Shown: positions 61,645 to 64,000 of the stretch, piece by piece
Layout of the letters: each line of letters starts with the position of its first letter
How positions within the stretch are numbered: the first letter of the stretch is position 1
Origin: Endonucleibacter aggregata
Lineage (GTDB): Bacteria > Pseudomonadota > Gammaproteobacteria > Pseudomonadales > Endozoicomonadaceae
Assembly: GCF_031528575.1 (NCBI RefSeq)
Contig: NZ_JAVLSP010000011.1
Location: 5,814-69,813 of the forward strand
Length of the DNA: 64,000 bases
Direction: 5' to 3'
Made by a program: the position numbers and the translations under genes
Notes under the pieces: model-generated
What the model saw: the letters and a program-made list of their open reading frames with translations, nothing else
Databases searched by the model: none
Told to the model about the DNA's origin: nothing

Positions 61645-62113
61645 CGTCGCATCTTCCTGTTTCTGGTACGAAAGTAAACGATTTTCGTACTCTTATCGTT
61701 TTTATCGTTTTTATCGTTTTTGTTGTTCATGTGGAAATTATAGGGGGACTGACTGGGAAGACTGTTCTGAATGCGACGAGAAGTTTTGGTTTTGTGCAGG
61801 AATACTCTCATTTGTTCGACCCCCATTACATGCAAGGGCGCTGTTTTCAGTGCGCTAACGGGGCACTGAACGGTGATTACAACGGCAGCCTTTCCATCAA
61901 GTCAGCGCTTTGTAGCGCTCTGTCTTGACGGAGTCCTGAAAGCATCTTATCGTGTAACAGCGGGAAACACATTGCTTTGCTTTTGTGCGGAGTTGGCGAT
62001 GCCAGTTAAAAACATGCTTTACTGAGTTCCTCGTTGTAATCCTGTTTCACCAAATCTGTTAACTGTATTACACTCCTGACTCTTATCAAATAATAGCCAT
62101 CGTGGAGGGTTCA
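61645..62113. other. Divergent promoter region between aruF and glyA
   Basis: About 470 bp with no supported gene. At 61690-61722 TTTTATCGTT is repeated about three times in tandem just upstream of aruF. A shadow frame at 61731-61928 is not convincing. Regulatory sites for ArgR or PurR could lie here, but I cannot point to one. Confidence 0.45.
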
Positions 62114-63367
62114 ATGTTCACAAAGGGTATGTCCATTGCTGATTTTGATCCAGACCTGCAAAAAGCCATCGGCGCTGAAGCCGTTCGTCAGGAAGAACAT
62201 ATTGAGCTGATTGCCTCTGAGAACTATACCAGCCCTCGGGTCATGGAGGCACAGGGGAGTGTCTTAACCAATAAATACGCGGAGGGCTATCCGAATAAGC
62301 GCTACTACGGTGGCTGTGAACATGTGGATGTGGTTGAGCAGCTGGCCATTGACCGGGCCAAGGCACTATTTGGCGCACGCTATGCCAACGTTCAGCCCCA
62401 TTCTGGCTCCCAGGCGAATGCGGCTGTTTATATGGCGCTGATCAAGCCGGGGGATACTATTTTGGGCATGAGCCTCGCCCATGGCGGACACTTAACCCAT
62501 GGCGCCAGGGTCAGCTTCTCCGGTCGCATTTACCAGGCTGTTCAGTACGGCCTGCATCCTGAAACGGGTGATATCAATTACGAAGAAATTGAACGCCTGG
62601 CTGTGGAACATAAGCCTAAAGTCATCGTTGGTGGTTTCTCTGCTTTCTCAAGAGTGGTTGACTGGCACCGGTTCCGCGCCATTGCCGATAAGGTGGGCGC
62701 TTATTTCTTTGTGGATATGGCGCATATTGCCGGTCTGGTGGCAGCGGGTGTCTACCCGTCACCTGTGGGGATCGCCGATGTTGTTACCACGACAACACAC
62801 AAGACCCTGGGGGGGCCTCGTGGTGGTCTGATTTTAGCGAACGACGACGAAGAGCTGAACAAAAAACTGAATTTTGCGGTATTCCCTGAGTCTCAGGGCG
62901 GCCCGCTGTGTCACGTTGTCGCTGCCAAAGCGGTTTGCTTTAAAGAAGCCATAGGGGACAGTTTCAGGCACTACCAGGAACAAGTGGTTAAAAATGCACA
63001 GGCCATGTGCGAGGTGATGATGGCGCGAGGTATCAATATCGTCTCAGGTGGTACGGATAATCACCTGTTCCTCGTAAACTTGATTGGCAAAGACTACACC
63101 GGCAAAGATGCGGAAGCGGCGCTGGGGCGCGCGAACATTACGGTCAACAAAAACGCGGTGCCTAACGACCCACGCTCCCCCTTTATTACCAGCGGATTAC
63201 GTATTGGTACACCCGCTATCACCCGTCGTGGTTTCACCGAGGCAGATGCGGCTGATCTGGCCGGTTGGATCTGCGATGTGCTCGATAATATCGAAAACGA
63301 AAAGGTCGCGGCAGACACCCGCGAGAAAGTGTTAAGCATTTGTGCCCGCCTGCCTGTATACAGCTAG
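62114..63367 (+). CDS. glyA: Serine hydroxymethyltransferase (417 aa)
   Basis: A PLP enzyme interconverting serine and glycine with tetrahydrofolate, the main source of one-carbon units. Motifs: E-L-I-A-S-E-N-Y-T-S near the start, Y-P-N-K-R-Y-Y-G-G-C, and V-T-T-T-T-H-K-T-L-G-G-P-R-G-G with the PLP lysine. The ATG at 62114 has GGAGGG five bases upstream; the GTG at 62102 is part of that region. Monocistronic, divergent from aruF. Confidence 0.98.
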   Translation: MFTKGMSIADFDPDLQKAIGAEAVRQEEHIELIASENYTSPRVMEAQGSVLTNKYAEGYPNKRYYGGCEHVDVVEQLAIDRAKALFGARYANVQPHSGSQANAAVYMALIKPGDTILGMSLAHGGHLTHGARVSFSGRIYQAVQYGLHPETGDINYEEIERLAVEHKPKVIVGGFSAFSRVVDWHRFRAIADKVGAYFFVDMAHIAGLVAAGVYPSPVGIADVVTTTTHKTLGGPRGGLILANDDEELNKKLNFAVFPESQGGPLCHVVAAKAVCFKEAIGDSFRHYQEQVVKNAQAMCEVMMARGINIVSGGTDNHLFLVNLIGKDYTGKDAEAALGRANITVNKNAVPNDPRSPFITSGLRIGTPAITRRGFTEADAADLAGWICDVLDNIENEKVAADTREKVLSICARLPVYS

Positions 63368-63466
63368 TTCACCGTGGCTATCGGGCTGTCAGTCGGCCCG
63401 GTAGGCTTTCGTCCCATAGTTTTGTAACGAATAAATGAATATTTACCCATTAATATGAGATATGAA

Positions 63467-63793
63467 TCATAAATTAAATGAAAAGTGGGAAAACAACAAA
63501 GCGCTCTCTATAAGAGCAATAGTTACTTGAAATAGAGCAACTTTTCTTAGCTTAACAAGTTTTTTTACAAGATTTATATCTTGTTCTCTGGCCTCTAATT
63601 TAGTTTTTAATAATTTAAAAAATAAACCGGTATCGGCGTATATATGGGAAAAACTAGAATACTCAAATCCTAGTACTTTAATGCCTTTATTTTTTGCATA
63701 GGAGTACACGCTATGAAGGCATAGCAGGTAGTAAGCTGTCCCTACAATAAATAAGGGTAGTAGTGTAAAAAAAATATTATCAATGTTAATCAT
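63467..63793 (-). CDS. Small membrane protein (108 aa), unknown
   Basis: Two hydrophobic stretches (T-L-L-P-L-F-I-V-G-T-A-Y-Y-L-L near the N terminus; A-L-F-Q-V-T-I-A-L-I-E-S-A-L-L-F near the C terminus) enclose a basic central part. I use the internal ATG at 63793, which opens directly into the first membrane segment. AT-rich, next to a transposase remnant. The family is not recognised. Confidence 0.5.
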   Translation of the reverse strand: MINIDNIFFTLLPLFIVGTAYYLLCLHSVYSYAKNKGIKVLGFEYSSFSHIYADTGLFFKLLKTKLEAREQDINLVKKLVKLRKVALFQVTIALIESALLFSHFSFNL

Positions 63794-63934
63794 AAGGTTC
63801 TCGATGAATTGGATTTCCTTGGAAGTTGTCCTTGTAACCACTGGTTACGCCACTTCCAACAGCTACAGGATATACAACTTTGGTGCTAACTCCCCAGTTA
63901 CCCTAGTGGTGCCAAGCTCTAATATCCATCCCCT

Positions 63935-64000
63935 CTATGCTACCAATGGCCGAGCTTTGTAAGTCCACTTAAATGGCTTGGCCAATCTGGTATTAAAAAA
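63935..64000 (-). pseudogene. C-terminal end of an IS630-type transposase (runs off the window)
   Basis: On the minus strand the frame entering from the right edge reads F-N-T-R-L-A-K-P-F-K-W-T-Y-K-A-R-P-L-V-A and stops. A K-P-F-x-W-T-Y-x-G/A-x-P-L tail is typical of IS630-family transposases. Whether the full gene is intact cannot be seen here. Confidence 0.6.

Overview
The window looks like a chromosomal segment from a host-associated marine gammaproteobacterium of the Oceanospirillales, most like Endozoicomonas or its relatives. This is an inference. It rests on Pseudomonas-like housekeeping gene order (pdxA-surA-lptD divergent from amgK-murU-djlA; an aru-type arginine succinyltransferase operon), a NhaD sodium/proton antiporter, heavy loading with short inverted-repeat elements, and several exported proteins with eukaryote-like features. 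No rRNA, tRNA or CRISPR array was recognised. One structural RNA, the 4.5S SRP RNA, was found.

Layout. 1-9.1 kb: a tandem array of four exported tandem-repeat proteins (the first cut by the window edge), each unit bringing its own duplicated upstream region; two copies are out of frame at a nine-T run just after the signal-peptide region. 9.4-16.2 kb: minE-minD-minC, a small exported protein, a lipid A acyltransferase, an IS30 transposase remnant and a 543-residue protein ending in a CaaX-like box. 16.2-29.5 kb: putP, SRP RNA, dnaX-ybaB-recR, ppnN, kdsC, a small exported beta-rich protein, yciH, rpe, a MscS channel and rplM-rpsI. 29.8-32.2 kb: unknown genes and an inverted-repeat element carrying two tiny overlapping genes. 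32.2-40.5 kb: lptD-surA-pdxA divergent from amgK-murU-djlA (outer-membrane assembly and cell-wall recycling). 40.8-43.4 kb: petABC (cytochrome bc1). 43.6-55.6 kb: nhaD, an exported seven-finger C2H2 zinc-finger protein, a YbaK-type deacylase, zapE/zapG, miaB, a DUF1820 gene and several unknown genes. 55.8-61.6 kb: arginine succinyltransferase operon aruF-DUF1338-aruG-astD-astB. 62.1-64 kb: glyA, a small membrane protein and the end of an IS630-type transposase.

How it fits together. The core genes serve cell division (Min, ZapE, ZapG), envelope building (LptD, SurA, lipid A acylation, KdsC, AmgK/MurU), respiration (PetABC), sodium and osmotic balance (PutP, NhaD, MscS) and arginine use as carbon and nitrogen source. 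Between them lie probable host-interaction genes: the alpha-solenoid-like repeat array, the zinc-finger protein and the CaaX protein. At least five families of miniature inverted-repeat elements occupy most intergenic gaps, split minC from minD, supply a stop codon, and lie near places where conserved gammaproteobacterial clusters (zapG-zapE-rplM-rpsI-petABC-sspAB; lptD-surA-pdxA-rsmA-apaGH) have been broken up.

The strongest candidates for something undescribed are (i) the repeat-protein array with its T9 frame-switch tracts, (ii) the secreted C2H2 zinc-finger protein, (iii) the CaaX-terminated protein, and (iv) the element carrying two coupled mini-genes.
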